A stretch of 64,000 nucleotides of DNA from Candidatus Heimdallarchaeota archaeon (GTDB lineage: Archaea > Asgardarchaeota > Heimdallarchaeia > Heimdallarchaeales > Kariarchaeaceae): assembly GCA_030149205.1 (NCBI GenBank), contig JASBSB010000001.1, forward strand, positions 556,712-620,711, read 5' to 3'. Positions 1 through 8,784 of the stretch are shown here, piece after piece; position 1 is the stretch's first letter, and each line of letters begins with the position of its first letter. The position numbers were made by a program, and so were the translations under genes. The notes under the pieces are model-generated. The model was not told the origin of the DNA. It was given only the letters and a program-made list of their open reading frames with translations, and did not search any database.

Positions 1-1757
1 AGACAAAACAAAATTAATAGAAACATAATGACCCGTATTAAATTTGGTGAATTTTGTGAGTATCTGGCAAATGGGTAGACTTTTCCAATTCGAGAGTTTG
101 GATTATACTTACGGGGAATTAAAATTAACGAAAGAAGGAGCTTATACACAACAAATCCGTATAGCATCAACAAGAGCAGGCTTAAAATAACGATAAGCAA
201 TAAATATTCCAAAGTTGATAGATTGAGAATTAAAATTTCTTGACTTGAAATTGTTAAAAAGAAACCAACTATAGTTGATGATAAGACTGTTAAAATACTC
301 AACATTTGAAAAGGAAACTTTTGATTTAATCTCTCTCTGAACGTTTTCAAGCCTGATCTCTTGTGATTAAAAAATGTGGCTAAATTTATAAGTACAAGCA
401 ACAGAAAGTAATAACTAAAGATGGATTTATAGGAGATTGAATCTTGTATCTGTAACCCTGTGAAAAGAGCAATTATAACACTTATTACATAAATTGGAAG
501 CAAAAAAACACCCAGAGTAAGAAGATCCAAAAGGCTGTTTAATTGATTTATTGAATGACCTTTATTTGTAAAAAATGCAAGGAACTGACGCTTGGATTCT
601 TCAAAGTTTGATTGATAAATTAGATATACCGCTGCAAAAATAATGTACAATATAATTGTAACTGTGGAATTAAGAGTCTGAACCTTGTTTTGGATTTCAT
701 TTTGTTTGTTGAGCACTCTTAACAAGGGAGCATCTAACAGAGTGTTTCCTAAGAACTTTAAGAAGTCAGTAGTTTGAGATTTAAATGTCTTAGAATTTGT
801 AATTTTGTAAAAACTTGTGCTTAGATTAAAATACATTCTTGAGACTTGCTTAAATTTAGTAAAGTAATCTCCTAGACGTCTTGTGCCAAGTATCTTTTGA
901 AAATCATCGATTGAGGTAAAGATGACCTGACCAGGATTAATGCCCACGGGGGTTAAGATTGAGTTTATTAACCTGTGAAGTGAGGTTCCATTCAATTCAG
1001 TGGTATTATAAGGAAAAGTAAATTCTTGTGAATTTTTAATTGCTTGAACTCCACTGACTTTGACTTTGCTGTTGTTTGATAAAAACAGTCCCAAATTATC
1101 AGCGTATCTATCTCTTCCTAATCGAAGTATCCTGGCTTGAGTGCCTTCAAGATTTGATCCAGTTAGTTCAAAAAATTGAGCAGGATCAATAAGAATCACA
1201 GATAGAGAGGTTTGAAGTTTGCTGATATAAGTGTCAGTATTCTGTAATTTTAGGGGTTTTGTTAGATTTAAAATGGCATTTGGTGCTCGTAAAACCAAAA
1301 AATCAAGTGAATAAAGACTTATAGAACCATAATTTGGGTCTTGAATATTGTATTTGTTTTGAGGTTGTAACTTCATTAATTCTTTTGTTGAGTTTATTTG
1401 AAGACCTGATATTTGATCTTGAATTATATTTTCTGTGAAAAAATGTCCAGCGGGAAAATATTCTGGATTTAACTGTCTATGAAAATTACTTGTTACCTGA
1501 TTTTGCGTGTACAAAATTTGAAAGCTGAAAATTAAAATCAAAAGACCTACTAGAACGAGTTTGAGTAAATCTGTACGTGAGTATTTTAACAGTATTAAGA
1601 AAGGACGTTTTATTGGTTTGCCTCGGCGTAAATATAAGCCCCATAAGATAAATACAACAGGAATTATGAATAGTAAAGCTTCAAGCAGTAGATTATTTAT
1701 GAATAAAGCAAGACTCAAAAAAATCAGGATTAAACTTGCTTGTAGATAATTACTCAA
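1..1757 (-). CDS. FtsX/MacB-like ABC transporter permease, C-terminus cut by the window edge
   Basis: The frame is open on the minus strand from a TTG at 1757 to the left edge (about 585 visible residues). A Shine-Dalgarno-like GGAGAG lies 8-9 bases before the TTG, and an in-frame stop sits two codons upstream of it. The N-terminus has two close hydrophobic helices, a basic linker, then a third helix (LVLVGLLILIFSFQ). A long extracytoplasmic region rich in Asn/Ser/Thr follows, then at least four further membrane helices. This order matches the 1001-residue permease at 59975-62980, so I read it as a paralogous FtsX-like permease of a lipoprotein-export/MacB-type ABC system. Its ATPase would lie outside the window. 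The C-terminal membrane block is missing, so the family call rests on architecture rather than a signature motif. Confidence 0.7.
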   Translation of the reverse strand, partial: MSNYLQASLILIFLSLALFINNLLLEALLFIIPVVFILWGLYLRRGKPIKRPFLILLKYSRTDLLKLVLVGLLILIFSFQILYTQNQVTSNFHRQLNPEYFPAGHFFTENIIQDQISGLQINSTKELMKLQPQNKYNIQDPNYGSISLYSLDFLVLRAPNAILNLTKPLKLQNTDTYISKLQTSLSVILIDPAQFFELTGSNLEGTQARILRLGRDRYADNLGLFLSNNSKVKVSGVQAIKNSQEFTFPYNTTELNGTSLHRLINSILTPVGINPGQVIFTSIDDFQKILGTRRLGDYFTKFKQVSRMYFNLSTSFYKITNSKTFKSQTTDFLKFLGNTLLDAPLLRVLNKQNEIQNKVQTLNSTVTIILYIIFAAVYLIYQSNFEESKRQFLAFFTNKGHSINQLNSLLDLLTLGVFLLPIYVISVIIALFTGLQIQDSISYKSIFSYYFLLLVLINLATFFNHKRSGLKTFRERLNQKFPFQMLSILTVLSSTIVGFFLTISSQEILILNLSTLEYLLLIVILSLLLLMLYGFVVYKLLLSLILIPRKYNPNSRIGKVYPFARYSQNSPNLIRVIMFLLILFC

Positions 1758-1968
1758 CTTTTATCTCTCCATTAGAATTAATTAACTTATTAATCTTCCA
1801 GATTATAGACAGTTCATAAGTGTATTCAACTTTTAAATATCCATAAAATAGAAAGTCTTGAGATAAAGCCCTATTAATCTTCTGGGAGCACTTAAATGTT
1901 AATTCTATTTTACCTAATAATTGGCTATATCTTGGAGTATTCAATAGATGAAATGAGTCAAAGTTCAA
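1750..1968 (-). CDS. Possible small protein upstream of the permease (72 residues)
   Basis: A TTG-started frame whose TAA overlaps the TTG start of the permease by 8 bases, an arrangement compatible with translational coupling. No signal peptide, membrane helix or recognised motif is visible, and no clear ribosome-binding site precedes its start. I do not recognise the family. It could equally be a chance frame in AT-rich DNA. Confidence 0.22.
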   Translation of the reverse strand: MNFDSFHLLNTPRYSQLLGKIELTFKCSQKINRALSQDFLFYGYLKVEYTYELSIIWKINKLINSNGEIKVE

Positions 1969-2093
1969 TATAGCAATAAATTAAATTTTAACTTTTAAAA
2001 GATGTTGAAAGCACATTGTAATTTTGATAACCTAAACTTTATTAATTTAATTTTAGATTATTTCTATAAATTTGTGGAAATATTTGAAATAAA

Positions 2094-2383
2094 TTAAATT
2101 AAGCCTTTCCTAAAATTAGTTTGCTGTTTCCTCAACCTCCTCTGATGGTTTTCCTCCAGTAGATTAACTGCCCTTTTTTTAGCCTGACTCGTTGAATATG
2201 TATACTTGTTAACTGTTGAGGTGTTTCCCATCAATTCTCCGAGTACAATGGGGCTCACCCCAAGGCTGCTGAGATGAGTGGCATAACTATGAGCAGAGTA
2301 ACTGGGGTGGCCTTGGTTTTATCTCCTGTTGTGTTTATTTTAGCTTTTGCCGTATATTTTATGACAATGACACGAATTGTGTT
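2094..2383 (-). pseudogene. Decayed tyrosine recombinase (XerA/phage-integrase type), C-terminal remnant
   Basis: Translating the minus strand gives NTIRVIVIKYTAKAKI and then KATPVTL in one frame. The next frame continues HSYATHLSSLGVSPIVLGEL, then LMGNTSTVNKYTYSTS and a basic tail. This is the C-terminal catalytic region of a tyrosine recombinase (box TPHxLRHSYATHL, LGHxS, nucleophile Tyr in xxYTH). The frame shift falls at 2292-2293, at the codon that should encode the catalytic Arg: CT instead of a full codon such as CGT, directly before CAT. TGA and TAA codons close the upstream frame at 2384-2389. A further decayed piece may reach about 2560, where TPLFLS can be read on the same strand. 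The gene cannot encode an active recombinase. It marks a past integration next to the rearranged genes that follow. Confidence 0.72.
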
Positions 2384-2536
2384 TTATCAGAAATTTTTTT
2401 CTTTTTTTTATATAAATATATCTGAGGGGTGGTTCTATCAATATATAATGAAATTCAATTGGTACGATAATGAAATTGAGATATTAGACTCAAAAATAAA
2501 GGGGTCTGCGATATGTATGTGTTTCCTCTGATTAAA

Positions 2537-3370
2537 TCATCCCTGATTGAAATTATGGAAAAGATGGAAGATTTTGATCTTTTTACAAATCTGGAATTTA
2601 TATGCAATCTGTACTAACTCATTAAGAAGATGAAATTTATCTGGTAATTCCAGGGCTTCAAAAATAGTCCTTAACCAAATTGACACATATTCTGAGATTC
2701 TTATTCCAGGGATAGTTGGTCCAGAACCTACATAGCTTGGATCATCATTTAACACATCTGAAACCACCCATGAATAAATGGTTAAATTTTCTAACCTTGC
2801 TGCAAGTTTTCCTCCATTGACAGAATCCAGAAACATTCTTACTTGATTAATCTGAAAAATATCTAACCCATTAATCATCCCTTCTTTGACAATTGCATTA
2901 TAGATTTTTAGATCTAAATCCAATTCTGGGATACTGAAAGCCGCGGACCCACCACCACTTGTCATTACATGTAAGATTGTATCTTGAGAAAGTTCAGTCA
3001 ATTTGTTGAGTACTTTTCTCGAGGTTTCGACTGTGTAATCATCGGAAAACGGATGAGAAACAAAATGAACGTCCCAATCACTAGGAAGTGATAGTGCCCT
3101 AGGTTCTTCAACATATCCCCTGGTCTGAAGCACAATGGTTGGAGAAAAACCTGTGTGAGAAATTTCTTGCGCACTTTTCGCCATCTCTAATGCGTTCTTG
3201 CCAATACAGAAGAGTGCTTGCTTATTTTTATTAAAGACCTCGGAGTTTTCTTTGAACAACATTCTTTTTGGGTGAATCTTTTGAATTGCTCTGATGAATC
3301 CAGATAGATGATCCCTATCCAGAAGCTGTAGTTCCTCAGATAACTCAATTGTTGGACGAAAATTGTACAT
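2537..3370 (-). pseudogene. Truncated duplicate of the MOFRL-family glycerate 2-kinase
   Basis: The ATG at 3370 aligns with the start of the intact kinase at 7065 (MYNFRP in both). About 260 residues then run closely parallel, including the nucleotide-loop region (TSGGGSAAF here, ISGGGSAAF in the intact copy) and the VSDVLNDDPSYVGSGPT segment. Similarity stops abruptly after AYKFQ (about 2594), followed by about 17 unrelated residues and a stop. The C-terminal MOFRL domain, with its catalytic DG motif, is absent, so no kinase activity is expected. The frame could also open 12 codons earlier, but that extension has no counterpart in the intact copy. The copy lies between the recombinase remnant and the beheaded phosphatase, so it probably arose by rearrangement. 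Confidence 0.75.
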
Positions 3371-4652
3371 AAAGACAATTTTAGAATATTTAAAAGACGA
3401 TTTCAACTATTCAACTGGACTAGTTACCACAACTGAAATCGCACATGCAACACCTGCAACATTTGCTGCACATGCTAAGGATAGAGATTTGAAGGTCAAA
3501 ATAAGAGACCAGCTTCTTTCTCAGAACATAGACATATTACTTGGAGGAGGTTTAGGAGGAACCTATATTGGAGGAAGAACAGGAGCTAAGGACTTGGCCA
3601 TTAAACACAATTACACATTAGTTACCAATACTACAGAGCTAAATGGTATATCAAACTCAACAGATCGATTGTTAGGGTTATTTGGTTATTACAACATTGA
3701 TTATGAATTAGAGAGAAATCCAAAGGAAAGTCCATCACTTCAAGAGATGACAACGAAAGCTCTTCAAGTTTTAGATTCAAAAAATAAACCATTCTTTGTA
3801 ATGATTGAAGGTGGACGAATAGACCATGCAGGTCATCTACTAAATAGCTTTGAAAACAAAACAATTTATAACGCCTTAGAAACAATTAACTTCGAAAAAT
3901 CAGTAAGGATTGCTTATAATTATGCTAAAGCTAACCCAAACACTATTTTAATAACCACTGCAGATCATGAAACAGGAGGGTTGAAGGTACATGATTTTTC
4001 AAACCTTGACAAGAACCTACCCAACAAAAACTACAGCAGAATAAAAAACAATGAAATTAGGTATAACAGATCCTTACAAATTAATGCAAGTTGGTTAACG
4101 AGGTCTCACACAAATCAAAAAGTGAGGTTTTCAGGGTTTGGACATAACTTTGACACTTCCACAATTATGAAGAACAAAGATGTGTTTTGGGCTTTGAATG
4201 AGGCTTTAGGGAATTTTCCGGTAATACGAACGGACTATCCTGTTTCTGGAGCTGTTGGCAAGCTAAGCTTTAGAGTTATTGGTTCCGAATCAGAGGGTAT
4301 TAGTTATAGTTTTAAGAGAACTGAGCTTTCAACTGGGGAGACGGTAATGGGCAATTGGGTTCAATCTACAAGAAATAAGACAATTGAGCTAACCTTTGAA
4401 AGCGCTAAAAATACTTCTTTTGTTGTTCAAATTTTGGTTCGGGATTCGAAAACCAATCTTCAAACAAGCTCATTAAGGTTACATCTCTCTGTAATCAAAC
4501 TTGAGAGTCCTAATTCAAAAACTACATCATCAAAACAAATTTCCCTTTCCACGAGTTCATCAACTAACCGACTACCATTAAATTTCGTAAATTTCATTGT
4601 TATCTTATCAATACTGACTTTATATTTAAGAAAAGAGAATTGGAAGAAATGA
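3363..4652 (+). pseudogene. Alkaline phosphatase lacking its N-terminal nucleophile region
   Basis: The frame begins within the family at the TILEYLKD segment and TGLVTTTEIAHATPATFAAH. It carries the metal-ligand motifs EGGRIDHAGH, TTADHETGG and SGFGHN of the PhoA family. A Thr/Ser-rich stretch, a single membrane helix (FVNFIVILSILTLYL) and a short basic tail follow, which suggests surface anchoring. Missing are the signal peptide, the first metal-binding Asp and the phosphorylated Ser (D-S-A region), roughly the first 100 residues. The only upstream start is a TTG at 3363 lying inside the opposite-strand kinase fragment. With the nucleophile gone it should be inactive. The break lies near 3365-3380, exactly where the kinase fragment begins, so the deletion and the duplication share one junction. 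Confidence 0.72.
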
Positions 4653-4716
4653 GTTAAAGATCAAATCTTCTGTTAATTAAGCACTTATTTTTAATCAGCC
4701 TTCTGTGTATTTGTTT

Positions 4717-5346
4717 ATGGACAAAGAGCTCCCTTCCCAAGTCACAATGGTTATAGAGGATATCCTAAATAATCTGAATGGGTTGGATAAACTCAGGGAA
4801 GAAGTGATTGCACTCTCTAGAAAGCTAAATAGAATGTCTGGAAAGGCGATAGCAAGGATGGTCAAATTATCAAATGAAAAATCATTGATTGAGGAAGCAA
4901 GACAAATTAAAAGAACTCTAGATGACCAGTTAAAAAATTTCACACCAATTTTTGGGTGGAATACAGTAAATGACGGTCTTGAGGAATTTACTGAGATGGA
5001 AATCCTTTTTGCCATCATCATGCAGCAAAATCTACCCTCACCCCAATCCTTGGATATTCCTAGCTCAATTTGGATAAATGCCTTCTGTGACACTATAGGT
5101 GAACTTAGGAGGGTTATTCTGCGCTTGCTAATCTCAGGGAAGGTTGAGAAGGCCAGAGAGTATCTAGAAACAATGAATGTTATGTTTGAGAATGTTATAG
5201 GAATAGAATACGGAAAACATGTTGCAGGGAACCTTAGAAAAAAAGTTGATTACCTCAGGGTGACAATAGAAAGAACAGAAAGTGATTTTTTGCATTCAAT
5301 GTTGGGAAACCAAATTCAAGACAGTTTAGAGACGAATGAGGAATAA
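4717..5346 (+). CDS. Translin-family protein
   Basis: An all-helical protein of about 209 residues with the translin/TRAX pattern: an N-terminal helix with conserved Arg and Lys (LREEVIALSRKLNRMSGKAI), an acidic EEFTEMEILFA segment, then DTIGELRRVILRLL, EYLETMNVMFENVIG and the C-terminal LRKKVDYLRVTIERTESDF. Translins form ring-shaped oligomers that bind and, in the TRAX-containing form, cut RNA or DNA. I chose the ATG at 4717; a GTG at 4705 is possible, and neither has a clear ribosome-binding site. The stop is 3 bases from the riboflavin kinase start, and the GAGG near its end can serve as that gene's ribosome-binding site, so the two are probably co-transcribed. Confidence 0.8.
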   Translation: MDKELPSQVTMVIEDILNNLNGLDKLREEVIALSRKLNRMSGKAIARMVKLSNEKSLIEEARQIKRTLDDQLKNFTPIFGWNTVNDGLEEFTEMEILFAIIMQQNLPSPQSLDIPSSIWINAFCDTIGELRRVILRLLISGKVEKAREYLETMNVMFENVIGIEYGKHVAGNLRKKVDYLRVTIERTESDFLHSMLGNQIQDSLETNEE

Positions 5347-5349
5347 TTT

Positions 5350-5742
5350 ATGAAAATAAATGGAGTTGTTCAAGAAGGTAAGGGTGAGGGTGCTAAGTTT
5401 ATATCACTTTCAGTATATGATAAAATCTTTACAAATATTTTGGGGAAGCAACCCTTTCCTGGAACCTTAAATGTCAGAATATCGGAAAAAGATGGAAAAG
5501 ATATTTCTATCCTTTTTAATAAAAAAGGTCTAAGATTTGAAAACTTGTTTTATCAAGGGAAAAAGATGGGAGATATCATCATAATCCCCTGTGAAATTCA
5601 AGGATAGTTAGACCACAAATCTGTTATTGTAAGACCTCTGTTGACCACGCATAACATTGATATCATTGAAATTGTCTCAACCGCTCATATTCGTATGGCA
5701 CTAAATCTAGAGAATCAAGACCAAATCACTGTAATTGTTTGA
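5350..5742 (+). CDS. ribK: CTP-dependent riboflavin kinase (DUF120) interrupted by an in-frame TAG
   Basis: The first 85 codons give the archaeal RibK N-terminal half: the Gly loop (EGKGEGAKF), LGKQPFPGTLNVRI and GDIIIIPCEI. Codon 86 is TAG (5605-5607). In the same frame, with no length change, the rest of the family follows: SVIVRPLLTTHNIDIIEIV, AHIRMALNL and ITVIV, ending at TGA 5740-5742. The full frame of 130 codons is the normal family length. RibK transfers phosphate from CTP to riboflavin to make FMN. The TAG sits in the loop between the IPCEI strand and the VIVRP strand, where the family tolerates variation. Read-through, a recent nonsense mutation or a base-call error are all possible. 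TAG ends other genes here (the COG1058 gene, livK), so general reassignment is unlikely. The stop abuts the convergent kinase stop with no spacer. Confidence 0.8.
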
Positions 5743-7065
5743 TTAATAGAAAACCACAAAATACAAGTCTAATAGATTTACATCTGTATCTTTTATTTGA
5801 ATCCCGTATCCTAAGGAAGACAGAACATGACCAGAATTTCCACTTTTATAGATTTTTTTTACGCCTCCTAGGGGAGCTAAATGTTTCCAACTATTTCCAG
5901 TTATAATATAACCTGCGTCAGGAGAGCTTCCATCTTTACTGTCAGTAGCCAAACCAATAAAGAACAAATTTTGCGTGCCTTTTAGTTTTTCACTCATGAG
6001 TGTTGCAAGTGAGGAAACTCTCCCACCCTTAAAGTTAAAGGCGGTATTAGAAATCTTTACAACTGGTTCTCCCATCCAAATTAAGGTTGTTTTCAAGTTA
6101 GTAGTACTTGTACTTGCCTTAATTTTAAGCGTCTTTAACATTCTATCAGCAACCTCTTCCACATTACCTTCCAAGTTAAGATCAATTATTTCAGAATGGA
6201 TTTTCAACTTTGAGAGTTCATCCATTAAATACTCAGCAAATATCTTGCGAGAACAGATTAACTTTTGTTTATGGAGCTCTGGGCTTTGAAACTCATATGC
6301 AATTTGAACTAATTCATTTAGAAGATGATAAGTTTCAGACAGTTCTAAGGCTTCAAATACTGTTCTAAGCCAGATTAAAACATATTCTGAGATTCTTATC
6401 CCAGGTATTGTGGGTCCTGAACCTACATAGCTTGGGTCATCATTCAAAACATCTGAGACAACCCAGGTGTAAATATGTAGGTTTTCAAGACGAGCAGCTA
6501 ATTTCCCACCTTTGACGGAATCGAGAAACATCCTTACCTGATTTATTTGAAAGATATCCAAACCGTTAACCATAGCTTCTTTGATAACTGCGTTGTAGAT
6601 TTGTAAATCAAGGTCTAGTTCTGGGACACAGAAAGCCGCAGATCCCCCTCCACTAATCATGACATGCAAAACAGTGTCTTTTGGGAGTTCAACTAGTTTT
6701 TTGAGCACCTGTTTCGAAACTTCAACGGTGTATTCATCTGAAAATGGATGAGAAACAAAATAAATTTCCCAGTCATTAGGAAGGGTTAATGATCTAGATT
6801 CATCAACATAACCTCTAGTCTGAAGAATAAATGACTGAAAGAAACCTGTGTGAGAAATTTCTTGTGCACTTAAAGCCATTTGAAGTGCATTTTTCCCTAT
6901 ACAAAACAGTGCTTGTTTTTTTTGATTAAATACTTCTGGATTTTCTTTGAATAACATCCTTTTAGGATGAACCCGTTGAATAGCCCTAATAAATCCAGAA
7001 AGATGATTTCTCGCTAGTATTTGTAGCTCATCAGGTAACTCATTTGGTGGCCGAAAGTTGTACAT
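5743..7065 (-). CDS. gckA: Glycerate 2-kinase, MOFRL family (GckA type)
   Basis: 440 residues, the normal size for class II glycerate kinases. The N-terminal Rossmann-like domain contains FCIGKNALQMA, the ISGGGSAAF loop and a VSDVLNDDPSYVGSGPT segment. The C-terminal MOFRL domain carries FKGGRVSSLATLM and ATDSKDGSSPDAGYIITG, the acidic/DG motif of the active site. The enzyme phosphorylates D-glycerate to 2-phosphoglycerate, feeding lower glycolysis from serine or sugar-acid catabolism. The start ATG lies 8 bases downstream of the stop of the COG1058 gene on the same strand, so they form one operon. A C-terminally truncated copy of this gene is at 2537-3370. Confidence 0.87.
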   Translation of the reverse strand: MYNFRPPNELPDELQILARNHLSGFIRAIQRVHPKRMLFKENPEVFNQKKQALFCIGKNALQMALSAQEISHTGFFQSFILQTRGYVDESRSLTLPNDWEIYFVSHPFSDEYTVEVSKQVLKKLVELPKDTVLHVMISGGGSAAFCVPELDLDLQIYNAVIKEAMVNGLDIFQINQVRMFLDSVKGGKLAARLENLHIYTWVVSDVLNDDPSYVGSGPTIPGIRISEYVLIWLRTVFEALELSETYHLLNELVQIAYEFQSPELHKQKLICSRKIFAEYLMDELSKLKIHSEIIDLNLEGNVEEVADRMLKTLKIKASTSTTNLKTTLIWMGEPVVKISNTAFNFKGGRVSSLATLMSEKLKGTQNLFFIGLATDSKDGSSPDAGYIITGNSWKHLAPLGGVKKIYKSGNSGHVLSSLGYGIQIKDTDVNLLDLYFVVFY

Positions 7066-7073
7066 GGATACAC

Positions 7074-7913
7074 CTATTTAGAATAGTCATACTGCTCGGG
7101 TTCAAAATCTGGAGAAAATACATGCTTGACATTACCCGCTTCAATTGAGAATTCTGCTAATATTGCCTCTCGCCATTCTTCTGCGACCTCTTTTACCTTT
7201 TCCTCTGAGACTTTGGTTGAATACAGGTGTAAAGACAACCAATACTTCCCATTTGTTTTTCTTGGGTGTGTCTTGAAATAAATATCTGGATATTTCTTCA
7301 CAAATTTGTTAGTGATGTGAGATATTGTCGATTCTCCTGTACCGAAAAGTTCGAAGCCAAATTCATGAATTTCTGACCTACCAAAAGTTTCAACAAGAAT
7401 TGGTATGATTTGGTTTTCTAGGATATCTTTCATTTCTGCGGGTACTCCTGGGAGTGAGAAAATTTTCATAGAATTATATTGGGTATAGACGCCTGGGGCT
7501 GTCCCCTTTGTGTTAATCAGTGGTATACTGTCTTTTGGAAGGGTGGCCATTTTCATTCTCGATCCACTTAGTCGTCCTTTGCCAACTTTCTCTTCGATCA
7601 TACTTATAGCATTTTCATTTGGTTCCAAAGGTCTTTTCATAAAGTCTGCTAAGACCTCTAGTTGAATATCATCATAAGTAGGACCAAGTCCACCCATTAC
7701 AAACAATACATCAGGAGACCTTTGTTGAATCTCATTTAGAACCGAAATAATCAGTTTTCTATCATCTCCAATTGTCGTTTCTCTTTGAATTGAATATCCT
7801 AGCTTAGTAAGTTCTAAGGCCACATAACTGAAGTTAGTGTTAACAGTCCTTCCAATCATCAATTCATATCCCAGACATAATATCTCTATTTTTGGGGATG
7901 ATGTTAAGCTCAT
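7074..7913 (-). CDS. COG1058 molybdopterin-binding-fold protein (CinA N-terminal domain family)
   Basis: 279 residues. The N-terminal MoCF fold starts with KIEILCLGYELMIGRTVNTN and includes the FVMGGLGPTYDD loop typical of the CinA/MogA nucleotide-binding fold. The central KGTAPGV and SLPGVPAEM segments are diagnostic of the COG1058 branch, where related enzymes hydrolyse ADP-ribose or FAD. The bacterial CinA nicotinamide-nucleotide amidase domain is absent. It lies between the glycerate kinase (8-base gap) and the FAD synthetase-like gene, all on the minus strand. Proximity to ribK and the FAD synthetase makes a flavin-nucleotide pyrophosphatase role attractive, but that is inference. It ends in TAG. 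Confidence 0.8.
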   Translation of the reverse strand: MSLTSSPKIEILCLGYELMIGRTVNTNFSYVALELTKLGYSIQRETTIGDDRKLIISVLNEIQQRSPDVLFVMGGLGPTYDDIQLEVLADFMKRPLEPNENAISMIEEKVGKGRLSGSRMKMATLPKDSIPLINTKGTAPGVYTQYNSMKIFSLPGVPAEMKDILENQIIPILVETFGRSEIHEFGFELFGTGESTISHITNKFVKKYPDIYFKTHPRKTNGKYWLSLHLYSTKVSEEKVKEVAEEWREAILAEFSIEAGNVKHVFSPDFEPEQYDYSK

Positions 7914-7976
7914 TAACCAACCTTAGGAATACAAAAAACATAAAGATTAGTATACAGTTTATTTGATTTCATTGAA

Positions 7977-8600
7977 TTATAATTTTGCATTTCGAATTTT
8001 ATCCAGTATTGTGGTAGTTGATATGCCATCCAGATCTGCTTTTAATTTAACAAATTCAATTGATTTTAACCCCATTTTATCTAGATCAGATTTTAATTTC
8101 TCGATAATATGATGTTGATCTGCACCAATGGCTATAATATCAGGATCTATCATTTTAACGCTTTCTAGATGATTTGTCTCGTGACCTAAAATTGCAATGT
8201 CAACCAGCTTTAATGAATTTAGCATAACCAACCGATCGGTTTCACTGTTAATTGGTTTTCTCTTTCTGTTTAAAACTGTAATATCTCTGGCTACTACTAC
8301 AACCAGGGTATCTCCAAATTTTCTGGCTTCTTCTAATGTTTTAAGATGTCCAACATGAAGAATATCATAGACACCTCCAGTAAATACAACTTTAAATGTT
8401 GATCTCCCCAAAGCTGTAAGCTTTATCTCGGAGTTTTTAGTCTTTATGTATCCTTTTTCTTCAAGGTGGCTAAGGTACTTCTCCAAATTTAGTGGACAAC
8501 CCTCAGGCATTAATTTTTTTAGCGGAACATCTTGTGATGACAATGAGGAAAGATATATCCTAATTAATATGAATTTGTCAATATCTCTAATTTTTGACAC
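7977..8600 (-). CDS. ribL: Winged-helix domain fused to an FAD synthetase-like cytidylyltransferase
   Basis: Residues from about 70 onward form a cytidylyltransferase: VVFTGGVYDILHVGHLKTLE has the HxGH nucleotide motif, followed by KPINSETDRLVMLNSL, a conserved IIAIGADQHH and the C-terminal ISTTTI motif. This is the archaeal RibL pattern, which adenylylates FMN to FAD. Stand-alone RibL is about 150 residues. Here the first 70 residues add a helix-rich segment with a wing-like GYIKTKNSEIKLTALG strand pair, resembling a winged-helix domain. A nearby riboflavin kinase supports the flavin assignment over glycerol-3-phosphate cytidylyltransferase. The promoter probably lies in the AT-rich stretch between this gene and tRNA-Phe. 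Confidence 0.75.
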   Translation of the reverse strand: MSKIRDIDKFILIRIYLSSLSSQDVPLKKLMPEGCPLNLEKYLSHLEEKGYIKTKNSEIKLTALGRSTFKVVFTGGVYDILHVGHLKTLEEARKFGDTLVVVVARDITVLNRKRKPINSETDRLVMLNSLKLVDIAILGHETNHLESVKMIDPDIIAIGADQHHIIEKLKSDLDKMGLKSIEFVKLKADLDGISTTTILDKIRNAKL

Positions 8601-8784
8601 TTAACTTTTTTTAATTAAATTAAACTTAAGGACGTTGATATTTTCGTATACAATTTTCAGATTCTTATTTGTTTTCAATTTCATAGTAAAGTTGAACAAA
8701 AAATGAAGGTTGGACAGCAACACAATCGGAACTAATAAGAACTAGAGGAAGTTGAGAGATATGCTTATTGATGTGAATAAGTAA

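Noticed and set aside
1561..1749. Plus-strand basic frame of 62 codons
   Set aside because: It is antisense to the N-terminal helices of the edge-cut permease, whose frame is continuous and membrane-patterned.
2274..2531. Plus-strand frame of 85 codons with hydrophobic character
   Set aside because: It lies antisense to the recombinase remnant; the opposite strand explains the sequence better, and no ribosome-binding site is present.
5605..5607. Pyrrolysine insertion at the ribK TAG
   Set aside because: No pyl gene is visible, the site is not a known pyrrolysine position, and TAG ends other genes here. Kept only as one of several explanations.
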